Below, piece by piece: positions 22,341-33,595 of a stretch of DNA of 64,000 nucleotides; the first letter of the stretch is position 1, and the number at the start of each line of letters is the position of its first letter. This stretch comes from Zygnema cylindricum (Eukaryota; Streptophyta; Zygnematophyceae; Zygnematales; Zygnemataceae). The position numbers and the translations under genes were made by a program. The DNA lies in the NCBI GenBank assembly GCA_037447655.1, contig JBBHKE010001847.1, positions 42,918-106,917 on the forward strand, given 5' to 3'. The notes under the pieces are model-generated. The model did not search any database and was not told where the DNA came from. It worked only from the letters and a program-made list of their open reading frames with translations.

Positions 22341-22552
22341 TCAATATAGCGACGACAAAGGTTCATCCGTAAGCAGGAATTCCAGTCGTCGCTGAACCAT
22401 GAACCTTAGAGGAGTCAAGTTTTAAGCCATTCAGCCACAATAGATGGTCGTCGCTGAATTAGCGACGACAGATTGTCGTCGCCTATTTCAGCGACGAGCG
22501 TTTGTCGTCGCCGAATTAGGCGACTACAATCTGTCGTCGCTAATTCAGCGAA
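22341..22552. repeat. GCGACGACA palindromes, second cluster
   Basis: At least six copies of AGCGACGACA or its inverse TGTCGTCGCT within 210 bp, arranged as hairpins such as GCGACGACAGATTGTCGTCG at 22460-22479. They sit between ORF1 and the transposase. Confidence 0.8.
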
Positions 22553-22629
22553 TACCAGCCTAAATGAGTTAATCATCTTCATAGGAATTCATTCACTAAT
22601 AATTTTTTTTTTCATTACTCCAATCGCAG

Positions 22630-24440
22630 GGTACCAGAAAGCCAGACGATGGTGGGTAGAAAGGGTGGCGCTACTCAAAGGGATAAGGGAGACTACTCTC
22701 ACCTTATCTTCCGCGGGATTTGGAAAGAGGAGTGTGGCGGTAACGAAAGCGTTACCAGGAAGGGGAAGGAAAGAGTTACCATGGGTTGTCAAGGTCCACG
22801 AGGAACTAGTGGACGAATTCTTCCGATTCCAAAAGGCGGGATTGAAAATGTCTACTATCATTGTGGGAAAAATGGCAAATCACATCATCGCCGATATGAA
22901 GAAAGAGGGTGCGCTTGAATTTTCCGACGAAAATTGTGAAGTGATCAAGCCAAAAATCACTCGGCGTTGGATTCAGCGCTTTTTTGAAAAGCATAGCATC
23001 GTCGCCCGAGCTCAAAAAGGGAAACTAAAACTAAGTCCCGAGAAGGAGGAGTACATTGAAAGATCCGTGGCATATCACATGGGCGTACTAAAAAGGGGAT
23101 TCCAATCGGGTATGCTTCATATTTCCATTCCATTTATTGTCTCTTGACATATTAAGTTTTGTAATTTGTTTCCACTTTCGTAGAACTTACTTGTGTTTTG
23201 TTTTCAATTGCGTTTATCTATTTTTTTGGTGGATTATAGGTCTCTTTAACGAGGATTTGGTGGAGAACATGGACGAGACGCACTTGATTGTAAACATGGA
23301 CAACAAAAAGACATTAGGCTTTCGCGGCGACGAGGTTGTTAGATACGCGGACGTTGCGGGCGGCGGAGAGTCCATGACATTGATGGTACGACTCACGGGA
23401 GGTGTGAACGCCCGAATAGAGGCTCCAATGTTAATATTAACCAACCGCGCTCGTAATTACCCGATAAAGGGCCTTCCCGACGATGTACCGGGTAAGTCCC
23501 ATTAAATTTTAAATCCTTCAATTTATGTTCATCTCCCTTATAAACCACTAATCTTTACGCAATACTCTCTAGGAATACATGTTTTGCCCTTTCTAATTGG
23601 TTCTTAATGCTCCCTCCTCGTCCTTTTCCTCATCATTTAATATTTCTCCCTCTACCTTCCCTTTCCCTCCTTCATTAAATCCCCCTCACGTAATTCACCC
23701 CTTCTCCCTTTCCTTTGTTTTTTCTTTTTGTAGGAGTTTGCTACCGAACCGGCCCCAAAGGATGGAATGATAAAACCGTATTTCCGCAATGGATAGAAGA
23801 GCCGAGGTCTTACCAAGGAGACCGCGAAGGGCGTGAAAAAATAATATTCCTCGACAATTGTGGCGGTCACAACAATTCCGAGGAGTTGAACCGAGTCTTA
23901 CTCGCCAAGAGGACTATTCTACATTTCTTCCCTCCTTGCGCGACTCACCTTGTGCAACCCGCCGACTCCTTTGTCATCTCGAAAATTAAGGAGGTTTGGT
24001 CGCGGAAATGGGAGGATTGGAAAATGAACGGCATCGAGAAGCATGCGTGGTCCCAACCGAGTGGCAAGGGTTGGTCCGGGAAGCTTGTCGGGCCCGGGAA
24101 GGCTTTTTTCCTTACGCTTGCTCGCGATTCAATTCGCGAAGTCAACGCAATGAAGGACAAGAATGGGATGGGTTACGCACGCAAAGCTATGATTCAGTGC
24201 GGGTTGTCATTAAAGGACGGAAAATGGGAGGAGAGCATGCTCACACCGGATTTACAAATTATCATCATGAAATGGCGGTGCCATTTTGAAGGCGATGAGG
24301 TGCCAATTCCCTCTATAGTGGCACGAGATTTTGTCCGAGGCATTCAAGATGCCGACACTCGGGAGGATGAAGTTCCCGATGACACGGACGCTGAATGGGA
24401 GACCGAAGATTTTGATTCGTTTCATAGAGAAGTGGTGTAG
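22630..24440 (+). CDS. Pogo/CENP-B-like DDE transposase (DD36D)
   Basis: Three exons in phase: 22630-23109, 23240-23491 and 23734-24440 (TAG). The first follows an ATCGCAG acceptor and holds a CENP-B/Tc5-type helix-turn-helix (IKPKITRRWIQRFFEKHSI). The DDE_1 core follows: first Asp in VENMDETH, second in IIFLDNCGGHNN, third in HLVQPADSFV, with 36 residues between the second and third. GWNDKTVFPQWI is a typical pogo-family block. The tail is acidic (DDTDAEWETEDFDSFHREVV). The three catalytic Asp are intact, so the enzyme could be active. The N-terminus is unresolved; an upstream leader exon is expected because the first exon begins inside a codon. Pogo-type enzymes insert at TA, which agrees with the TA-flanked TIRs at 18181 and 27599. 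Confidence 0.85.
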
Positions 24441-26220
24441 TGTGTGAAGAGAGGACAAGGTTTTTCATAAAATTATAAAACTAGTGTTTAGTGTTGATTT
24501 GTTATAGTTTTTTATTAGTAGTTTTGGATGGTTAGTGTGGTAAGGCTATTTAGTGTTTATGAAAGATTGTTGGGAAAAGTGTATCATTGATGATTTCAAT
24601 ATAATCGTATCTTTATCGGTGTTCCATTTTGAAGTTTGAGGCTGTTGATGATGTATGGAGAAAGACTTCAATGACTTAACGTTTGTCAAACTTTGTCGAA
24701 TAAATTGTACCCTTTATGTTTTGGATATAATCGTGTCACTCTTTGTTTTTCGTTTTGATGTTTGTTACTGACAATGATGTATGGAAAAAGAAATTGATGA
24801 CATTAGATATCACACATGTATTCAATGTGTTTAAGGCTTCGTCGATATGAAGTAATATTCCCGAGACGGCGACCAATACAGTCCATTCCTACCTCTTTTT
24901 CGGCATTCAAATAGTTGTAGCGACGACACATTCTCATCGCTGAAGTGCACAAATTCGGCACATATGTTTGCAATGTGTTTAGGACTTTGTTGGTTACATG
25001 TGAAATTCTACGGATGGCGGAAAAAACAGTCCATTATTATGTCAGTCCCCGCTTAACCCATTTTTAGCGACCACAATGTGTCGTCGCTGAGGTGTAGAAA
25101 ATCGACATGATAATTCAGCGACGAGAACGTCTCGTCGCTGAATGGTAATTTTCATGGTAAACAAAATTCTAACATTCAGCGATGAAAATATATCGTGGCT
25201 AAATGATAGAACTTTGACTCTACTAAAGATTAAAGGTATACATAGTTGCATTAAAAATTATACCCCACAAATTACTTGTGTGTCACGAGCATGACGTTAC
25301 TTTTTTCACCGAACAAATAAAATGCCATCCCAAGTTATTTTTTTCTTCGTTAATAGTAAAAAACTTATACACGTTGTCTCTTAAGCTTGGTCCACCGTAA
25401 TCACAAACAACAATCGGAATTCATTTTTGTTTCTTGTATTTCCTTATTTCATTTTTAGTCCTGAAATGTATTTTATTTTATTTATTTCGTTATCAGAATA
25501 ACCTTGGATCATAACTTTTTAACAAGAAAAAGCACATTTTACAAATGAAGAGCAAACTAATATATAAGATACAAAAATCAAAAAACACAAATGATAAACA
25601 TAAACATAAATATGGACAATATAAATTAAAACCATAAACAACCGATTCCATTGTTTTATATTGCTTTCACGGGACACATAAAAGTTTTACAAAAATTGGA
25701 ACCCTAAATATAAAACCCTAAAAAACTGATCAAACGAAATCGTATGTCGAATAATCACCGAATGTACAAGTCGAAGAAAATACGACTTTTTATTCATACC
25801 TACATTTCTCAATATTTAAATTCTTTTTGTTATTTGTTTCATAAAACACTAAACTGAGTAACATCAAAGCTACCCATACGATACCTCTTCTAAAATCTTT
25901 ATTTTTCTTTCCCCCCTCTCTTCCCTCACCTCTACTCTCTTCTTTTTTCTTCTAACCCTTCCCTCTTTCCTCTCCGCCCTCACTTTCCCCCTATCGTTCA
26001 AAACTTATTCTTTTATACTTCAATAGAATGCCCGTTAGCTCCACTTGTATAAGGAATATTGCATTTGTCACAACTGCAAAAAAGACAAACAAAAAAAAAG
26101 TGAATCGATGAAAATTTAGCGACCACAACCAACATAAGTCGAATGACGGCAAGACAAACAAAATACAACAAAAGGTTAAAAAAAAACAGTTACGTAGAAA
26201 CAAATTAGAGAGATCCACGA
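24441..26220. repeat. Non-coding 3' part of the large element with a third GCGACGAC cluster
   Basis: No convincing ORF. AGCGACGACACATTCTCATC at 24919-24938, AGCGACCACAATGTGTCGTC near 25067-25086 and TTCAGCGACGAGAACGTCTC at 25115-25134 are diverged copies of the palindromes. Two diverged ~120 bp repeats with GATGATGTATGGAGAAAGAC lie at 24640-24810. Confidence 0.5.
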
Positions 26221-26640
26221 AAAGAGAATGGAATAGATTGGGGGGGAAAGGGCGGCATTTGAAGGGGGGGGGGGGATGGGGAGGGGGGAGACGGTAGACA
26301 AATTGGGACGGGTGCGATAGACACTTTCAATGTGAGAAGTAGGGAAATATTTACGAATACAGAGAGAGAGTGAGATTCACGGATAGGGAGAAGCAGATTC
26401 GCCGGGAGAGAGGGGGAGAGGGAGAGGATAGAGGGAGATTGGGAGAGAAAGAGGCAAGGGTAGAGAGGTAGAGGAGGAAGGAGAGAAGGAAAGGGGATAA
26501 CAATACAAGTGGAGAAGGAGAGAGAGGGAGAGGAGAATATAAAGAGAGTGCAGCAGAGGTAGAGAGAGAGGAAAGGGGAGGGGGGGAGAGATAGAGGCGG
26601 AACAGGGATAAGGAGAGGGACACACAAACCGGAAGAGGGA
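26221..26640. repeat. Polypurine GGGAGAGAGA tract
   Basis: About 420 bp dominated by GGGAGAGGGAGAGAG on the plus strand. The long minus-strand ORF here is proline/serine/leucine low complexity and not a gene. Confidence 0.7.
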
Positions 26641-27599
26641 ACGCTGTTCACCAAAAAGCTAAGGAGATATGGAAGAGACAGGGTGGCTGGACGAGGAAAT
26701 GGTAGGTTGATAGGGTGGAAGCCATGGATGAAAGGTGGAGCAGGCGGCGGAGCGTTCGTCTGCTTCGCGCTTAACAAAATGAAATATTTGCAAAATAACG
26801 CCATACAAATCCCACCAAAAAATGGTTGGTTGTGATTCGCCAAAAATAGATTCTTTTTTTTATGGACTGTCCGCATTTGGCGTTTCCTATCCCCAAATAT
26901 CACCAACGCCAAATCATGTTGTTTTATTATAAAAAATACAGTTAACAACCTTAATTTGGTGTTTTTTGGCACATCGACATCTTATTAACATAAACGTTTA
27001 CGCTATTTTGTGTTCGACACCATATTACAATGTACATTTATACTAAATGGGACCATCTCCTCCTTAATACAATAAACTTTTACGCTAAATAGACCATAAC
27101 CATAAAATAGCATTAATAGTAAGTACAGGTGCTTACAAAGAACCTACACGGTGTTGAAATTGTATATATGTAGGTTACAGTTATACGGCGCCGCGACATT
27201 GTATCAGTCCTGTTCTTTTACTGGAAAAATGATTTTCCACACGCGAATTTGTTTATCGTTCACACTGTGACAATACGGATGTTGGCTAATAAGTGCGAAC
27301 GTAATTTTTTACGACCCGGATTGAACCCTTTTTAAGACCGCACATTCTCATGCGTCCGTTGCTATTAAACATAATGAATTGTACCGTTTTACTTAAAAAT
27401 GTACTATTTTGTACGGTCTGACACTCCCCGTACACCACACTAATTAAAGGATGACGTACTTCCGTTTTGTACGGTACTAAAAATTTAACCCTAAATAGAG
27501 TACAAAAAAAAATAGAATGAACTACGCTAATGGAGAATAATTAAAAAAAAAAACGGGACGGAAATAGTGTACACAACGCTAATAACGATTGGCGGTGTA

Positions 27600-28943
27600 C
27601 TGTAGTACGCTTATTTAAAGTGTAGTCGGGGTACATCGATATTCGGCACGAATGCTGAATATCCGTTACTATAGTTCTTTAGGGTTTAATTCAGTACTAT
27701 TTTCGTATTTCAATCTATCGTTTATATATTTTTTCTAATTTCTTTAACCTAACAATACATAATCAATTAATCACACTGCTAAAAAAGGGAAATGAATGAG
27801 GGTCGTAATATAGACAAATATACTCTGTACCTGAGTTTTTTATGTGTCAAAAGTCCGCGTTAACTTTCATAGTAATCAAAATTTTATGGCATTGATATTT
27901 GTATAAAAATTGACATTCATATTAGAATAGACACATAAAAATCAAAATTGGCATTTCACATGAACATTGATATTTGTATAAAAATTGACATTCACATTAG
28001 AATAGACACATAAAAATCAAAATTGGCATTTCACATGAACATAGACGATTCACCCTCTTATTACTATTAGTTAAAACTAAGGGGAGACATCACGAAAGGT
28101 CAACCTAAAGATTCACAAAATGTTGAGTGATGACTGAAAAAAACACACGTGGAAGTAAGTTACCTGAGCTCTATCAGAAGAGTTTTAACGACAAGAATCA
28201 AGCAATAGTTTGGTTTTCCATTGCATTTCTAATACGGTAGTAAGAGTATTATAAATAGTAAAATGTTCAATGATAAGAAACACACAAAGCTCGACCTATG
28301 AAAAGCAGTTAAAACCATTATGGGTCACAAATAAACGTATAAGCCACTCTTGTAGCATACAAATTTATATTACTATGTTATTTGCAATGGATGATTTGTA
28401 AACATTAAGTATGGCAATGCAAGGAAAATACCAGTGATCAAGATTTCACATCGTCAAATATTTATGTGCAACATAGAGAATGAGTGTTCACCCAATATAA
28501 AATTACTTCGGTGGAAAGACAGTTCAAATACTTGGTTGACCAATTCGGGGTACAAACTTTTTTGAAGAAAATAATGCAAAGTAAGAACAACATTAGCAAA
28601 TAAGGATTTCCTAGATCGAAGACTTGACGACAGCCCATGTATATTACACCAAAATCGCAAAGTAAGAACAACATTTCAAAATTATCGAAGGATTTCCTAA
28701 ATGAAAGGCTTTTCAACTCCGCTTGTACAATTACACCAATAATTGAAGAGGTCCTTAGCAATCAATTGTTGTCAACCAAACATGAGAGAAAGGACATACC
28801 TATACGCACGAAATCAAATGTTTATCAAAAGTTTATGATAAAATATTTTAAGGTGAAATCATTCAAAAGTTTATGACAAAATATTTAAAGGAGAAATCAA
28901 TCAAATTTTATGATAAAATATTTTAAGGTGAAATCAATCGTGT
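27600..28943. repeat. Intergenic with short tandem repeats, no gene seen
   Basis: A 75 bp unit (TGACATTCATATTAGAATAG then CATAAAAATCAAAATTGGCA) is duplicated at about 27905-28040. A 35 bp unit (AAAAGTTTATGATAAAATAT) occurs three times at 28826-28935. GCAAAGTAAGAACAACATT is repeated at 28574 and 28658. These lie downstream of the minus-strand HRGP gene. Confidence 0.55.
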
Positions 28944-31347
28944 CTAAGATGTTTTGAACATAACACACCGTCTCGACGTACTAAAGAGATGATCCACGTC
29001 ATCTTGCGGTACATTGAACGCCACACCATTATAGTTGATCCGTAATACAGTAATAGGTAACATCACGCAACGTCTACGGAAGTACTCCATTCCATCCTGC
29101 GGCTGGAATGTCCGCGCTTTCAAAATCGCATCCTCGCCGTTCAAATAAAATTGATTTCCGACGGAATTATCGACGGCGGGGCATTCTCGAAAGCGCGCCG
29201 AGCCGGACTCGTCCACCTCAACAATAACCTCCTCTCCCGTTTTTTCTGTCCTTAATCCAGTACTCAAAATCGTTCCCTCATTATTGACGAGCGTTATTGT
29301 GGGAATTTCGTATTTGTAACTCGCAAAGTAAAAGTCGCAAATTTCCAAAGGAGACGAAGGGCAAGATGTGTTGCATGAGGGAGGAGGTGGCAGAGAAGGA
29401 GGAGGAGGTGGAGGTGATGGTGGAGGAGGGGAGGGAGAGGGAGGAGGAGGTGAAGGTGGAGGAGGTGAAGGAGAGGGAGGAGGAGGTGATGGTGGAGGAG
29501 GGGAAGGAGAGGGAGGAGGAGGCGATGGTGGAGGAGGAGGAGGAGCTGATGGAGGTGGGGGAGACGGTGATGGAGGAGGTGGAGAGGGTGGAGAGGGTGG
29601 AGGTGGTGATGGTGGAGGAGGAGAAGGAGATGGAGGGGAAGGAGAGGATGGAGGAGGTGACGGTGATGGAGAAGTGGGTGGAGGAGAGAGAGAAGGTAAG
29701 CAGTTACAAGGTGAGGTGGAGGGGCCCGTGGCAAAGATGAGGCATCGTCTCTCCTCTGGGTATGTTTTTTGGTGGTGGTCTCCCACGTTGAGGTTTAAGA
29801 CTGTATTGCCCATAGGGATTTGGACAGCAGGGAGAGGAATCACAAAGCAGGAGTTTTCAAAGTAGCTTTTGGGCGCCTGCAATATTAATAAACAAAAAAA
29901 AATAAAAAAATATGTAAGCTTCAGTTCACCTTTCGGATGGAGAGGATAAAAGTATTCTGAAAATAAATAAGGAACATTTCACATTCTTTAATCGTGCGCA
30001 CCTCGTAAGGGAGGGGGATATTGAGGATCGGCGATATTCAACATATCGCATGGGCGCCAAAGTGAAAACTTTGGAAAATGGCCAAGCCGGGGATCGACCC
30101 GGGACCTTGTGTTAGCCGTACACTAGCTCTACCAGCTGAGCTACCCGGCCGATTGAGCACGCAAGCGCCTGAAACCGAATTTACGGCAATGAACTGCGCA
30201 CTGGCGTAACCAGCATTTACTGCGATACACACGTGTGGAGTCCAAGAACAACATATCTTTCTATATCGTGGCGTCGTATACCAAGACCCATTTGGTTATT
30301 TTAACTCCTTTGTACCTCGATGGTTCCATCGCACTTTTTGAAAAAAAAAAATCTTTTCTTCGGTATGTCATTGTCTCCTTTTGGGCTGAGGAAAACTACA
30401 AGTGGGAAATGTTTTCTCTTACCGCATTAAAGGTCCGAAACACCATTTGTGCTTGTTGACCATTGACATAAAACTGGTCTCCCGCACTTGTTCCCTCCAT
30501 ATCTTCGCAGAGGAAGGAAGCTTTTCCGGAATTGTCCACTTCAATAATCTCTCCACTCACAGTATCCATCACGTAGGGCCCAGTTCCGGTATCAGGCGAA
30601 CCGTCCAAACTGAAATAAGCCACAGTTCAAACTTCAGTAATTTTATTTTTTCACTCAAAAGGTCTATTTCAATTTTTCTTTTTAGTTAAATGAAAAAATG
30701 AAATGAACTTTTGTGTACCCGAATAGCAACCGAATAGTAAAAAGGACTCTATAGTTGGGGAATATTCCAAATACGAAAAAAAAAACTTAGAGACTCGTGT
30801 AGCGAATGAAGGAGACATATTACTGTGGTTTCTTTTTGATCAAAGTTTCTACATTTTTCTTCATGGTAAAAATAAACAAGAAAAATAATTATGAACAACC
30901 ATATGATAACAATATATGATAACCTTTCGTCATACAAGATGACTAGATTCATCGGTTCGTTTCTAGGCTTCAAAAATGTTTTCTAATGCTTGTACATGAA
31001 AATTAATTCCCATGATGTTTAAATGCAATGTTAGATAATTTAGAAAGGAGTTGAATTCTTAAAAAAATATTAGACCTGATAGTGGGAATGGTCGAGTTGC
31101 CGGGGAACAGGACGAAGTCGCAGAGAGGGAGGAGAGGGAGGAGAGGAAGGAGAGGGAGGGGATTGGTAGAAAATGGCATCATAGTTCGAGTGGACATAAG
31201 ATCTGCTAGTTTCTCATTGATCGCCAGTTTTCCAAGGCGGCGATTCGCCTCCGCACCAGAATTAGTGTGGATCATGACCATGGCTATGGCATGAGATAGC
31301 ATTCCCAAGCGAAGAGAAGGAGAGGGAGAGAACTTTTTCATAGCCAT
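28944..31347 (-). CDS. Secreted hydroxyproline-rich (SP)n protein with a duplicated domain
   Basis: Three minus-strand exons in phase: 31347-31076, 30609-30423 and 29876-28944, giving 463 residues. Residues 1-34 look like a signal peptide (MAMKKFSPSPSLRLGMLSHA, hydrophobic core, NSGAEA cleavage). Domain A spans about 75-205, a (S/P)-rich stalk of SPPPP units about 214-319, and domain B about 332-463. The two domains align by eye: CDF, IPTI, EVDxSGxAxF.C, G(D/N)QFY(V/L)NG, RTF, C(V/M)xLP, RRC..F. The layout (globular-stalk-globular) recalls pherophorins and other algal wall HRGPs, but the domain lacks the pherophorin cysteine pattern and I do not recognise it. The likely place is the cell wall or extracellular matrix. 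An alternative start lies at 31395. The second intron holds a tRNA-like sequence. Confidence 0.8.
30080..30150 (-). tRNA. tRNA-like sequence, anticodon GGC, probably a pseudo-tRNA or SINE head
   Basis: 71 nt fold into a full cloverleaf: acceptor GGCCGGG/CTTGGCC, D-arm GCTC-AGCTGGTA-GAGC, anticodon arm with loop ACGGCTA, 5 bp T-stem CCGGG/CCCGG. Odd points: the T-loop is only 6 nt (TCGATC, one T missing from TTCGATC), position 33 is C instead of T, and the first anticodon-stem pair is A-A. The A box (TAGCTCAGCTGGTAGAGC) and a near-B box are kept. It lies in an intron on the same strand as the HRGP gene. Confidence 0.5.
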
Positions 31348-31936
31348 TGAATCTTTTTTTTCAGCCGTCGAAAAGTTTATCAATTTGATTACCAAAGCAA
31401 GGAAGCAAATTTTACTGGATTCCTTTTTGTTGATTTTTGTAATATCAAGGTTTCTCTTGCATTTCTTTTTTAAGTGTTTGTGGATTTGTGGAGGATTTTC
31501 TTTTGAGTATTTTTGCCTCCGCCTAAGTTTGTATTTCGACGGCTCTAAAAAGTACAGTCGTCTGAGATAGCTAATGACGTGCTGCCACGCGTCCCAAGTT
31601 TAAAATTGCGGACGAACGGCGGTTGACCGCCGCGGAAAATGCGATGAGTGAGTGCAGCTGAAAGCGTTTTTGTCGTTTCTCACTTTCAGGCGGCAGTGTA
31701 GAATGGCTGTACGGCAGCTGTCCGAAGTGCAAAATCCTCATTCCGCTGAACCCGGCGACTGACATTCTAGCTTCATTGGTCGACTGTTCGCCACGCGCTA
31801 CCGAGTAAGGTTAAGTGTACTTTACAGTTTATCCAGCAACCCCGTCTTATATACGTATTATACGTCATCTTAAATACGCATTTTTGCATCTTTTGATCTA
31901 TCATCTATGCTTTGAAGCCCGAAACTTCCCGGCCGC
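31348..31936. other. Upstream region of the HRGP gene
   Basis: No gene seen. It is mixed spacer ending where the MITE cluster begins. The promoter of the minus-strand HRGP gene should lie here. Confidence 0.4.
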
Positions 31937-32156
31937 TACACCGCGAATCGTTATTAGCGTCAATGTTTTTTCGCCACTTAAAACATTTTTTCTCCGTACA
32001 CACTTGTCGGATTTTGGATCTGACGGTTGCGATTGAAAGGTAACATTCTCAGCTTCCGATTGGCGATGTCAAACTGAAAATCCGACAATTGTGTACGGAT
32101 AAATATTGTTTTAAGTGGCGAAAAAAACATTGACGCTAATAACGATTCGCGGTGTA
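31937..32156. mobile_element. Palindromic TA-flanked MITE, 220 bp
   Basis: TACACCGCGAATCGTTATTA faces TAATAACGATTCGCGGTGTA, and CGCCACTTAAAACATTTTTT faces its inverse. Nearly the whole element is one imperfect hairpin. Exactly the same length as 8599-8818. Confidence 0.88.
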
Positions 32157-32171
32157 CTGTACACTGTACAG

Positions 32172-32994
32172 GACACCGCCAATCGCTAATAATTACCATT
32201 ATCAACGCTAATTGAGAATTTGTAAATTTTGAAAGAAATCGTCTACTCTAATTTAAAATTAGAGTTTTTTTAAAATAGTATGGATAATTTTATTTGAGAA
32301 TTTGAGAAAAAAAAAGCGGGACCGAATTAGCGTTCAGTACACCGCGAATCGTAATTAGAGTAATGAAAAAATTAGAGTAAAAAAACAAAAAAAAACAATT
32401 AGAGTAATGAACTCTAATTTATGTGATAGAACTTTTTCACAGAGGAAGTTTACTCTAATTTATTTAAGTACTCTATATTGGGTTATGTCGGCATTAAATT
32501 TCCGCGCTGTAATTATGAACACTAAATTACGTAGATGTACAAAATCTGTCAGTCCGTATAGTTTTGACGTCATTATGACGTTAGTATTATTTGTCGCGCT
32601 GAATGTCAGCTGATGTTCACACTGACGACGATGCTGTCGACGGACGAGAGTTATGCGAACGGCTTTTTTTCGATGTGATTAATTTTTCGTTTAGTGCGAT
32701 TTCACGTGCGAGCGCGACTGTATTAAATCATTAATTGTACCTTTTTACTTAAAAAAGTACAGTTTTGCACGGTCGAACGTCGTCCGTACTCCACACTATT
32801 TAAAACGAACCTATATTACAATTTTGTTACGCTAATATAAACTTACCTAAATTAGAATAATGAAAAAATTAGAATCATTTACTCTATTTGATGTAATAGA
32901 GTCGAAATTTCGAGCGACCGAATTAGAGTAATTTACTCTAATTACGATTCGCGGTGTACTGTACTTCAGTACGCTAATAGCGATTGGCGGTGTA
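32172..32994. mobile_element. Outer MITE split by an inner MITE
   Basis: Left CACCGCCAATCGCTAATAAT near 32174 and right GCTAATAGCGATTGGCGGTG ending at 32992 form inverted termini of the GCCAATCG type. Most of the interior is the element at 32338-32958, so this is a nested pair. Confidence 0.65.
32338..32958. mobile_element. Inner TA-flanked MITE, 621 bp
   Basis: TACACCGCGAATCGTAATTA and its inverse TAATTACGATTCGCGGTGTA, TA at both ends. The termini continue into TTAGAGTAA/TTACTCTAA. Internal CGTCCGTACTCCACACTATT resembles the large-element family. Confidence 0.8.
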
Positions 32995-32995
32995 C

Positions 32996-33225
32996 CACAC
33001 CTGGCAGTGTTATTAGCGTCGATGATTTTTTCGACACTTTAATCAACTCTTTCTCCCTGCACATGTGTCCTGTTTCAGTTTAGTGACCACCAATCGGAAG
33101 CTACAGAAACCTCCTTACCTTCCTTCGCAGCCGTCGGATTATTTATTTGACAGGGTGAGCACGGGAAAAAGTTTTCTTAAGTGGCGGAAAACACATTGAC
33201 ACTATTAGAGTTTTTGCCGGTTCAA
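32996..33225. mobile_element. Old palindromic MITE copy
   Basis: ACACCTGGCAGTGTTATTAG, then TTCGACACTTTAATCAACTC, and the inverse TTCTTAAGTGGCGGAAAACA near 33174-33193 match the 220 bp family with many changes. The right end is eroded. Confidence 0.5.
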
Positions 33226-33595
33226 CCTCTGTTTAAACTAAATTTTAAATAGCGTCAAATCTCTCATTTACCGTTTAATCTTAACCGGTTGAGAATTGAC
33301 GTCGGCTAGAATTCTCCACGGCCGTCAGATCAGTCGATCGTGACGTCATTTGAACGGAGAAAATTTGAACCTGTGACGTCACAGAGCGGAAAGGCAATCA
33401 GAAGCGACAAGGCCAATGCGGAACTGGACAGAGGCAAAAAAAAAACAATAAGTATCTGTTTTTATTTTATTTTTTTTGTACGTTTTTTTGTCCGTTTCTC
33501 AATAAAATGCTTCAAAACAGATTGAAAGACGCTGAAGTCCTCGGGTTTTTTTTTTTGGGTTTTTAGAGATTTTTGGCTTCTTTCAGGGTTTTACA

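Larger units (their letters stand above)
18181..27599. mobile_element. 9.4 kb TA-flanked transposon, putative parent of the 544 bp MITEs
   Basis: TACACCGCCAATCGTTATTA at 18181 is matched by its inverse ending at 27599. The perfect TIR is 22 bp and TA lies at both ends. Subterminal sequence also agrees. The first ~200 bp matches the inverted right end of the 544 bp MITE (blocks GTGGTGTACGCTATTTAAGA and ATGGTAATTTGGATCTTTGA). The last ~350 bp matches its inverted left end (blocks CGCACATTCTCATGCGTCCG and CGTACACCAC). Inside, on the plus strand, are an acidic ORF1 (20361-22228) and a pogo/CENP-B-like DDE transposase (22630-24440), with GCGACGAC palindromes around them. The simplest reading is one autonomous-type element whose internal deletion gave the MITEs. 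It is larger than typical pogo elements. Confidence 0.75.

Noticed and set aside
26205-26972. 255-residue minus-strand Ser/Pro/Leu ORF
   Set aside because: Antisense of a GGGAGAGAG tract inside the transposon; no domain and no supporting splice structure.
18181-27599. Helitron or hAT origin for the large element
   Set aside because: It has true inverted termini with TA flanks and a DDE_1 catalytic core; no Rep/helicase and no 8 bp duplication.
29294-29865. Gly/Glu-rich plus-strand and His/Leu-rich minus-strand ORFs
   Set aside because: Alternative frames of the (SP)n stalk of the HRGP gene.
7000-33000. CRISPR-like array from repeated GTACACCGC..GCGGTGTAC units
   Set aside because: The repeats are inverted termini of MITEs with variable spacing in a eukaryotic genome, not direct repeats with uniform spacers.
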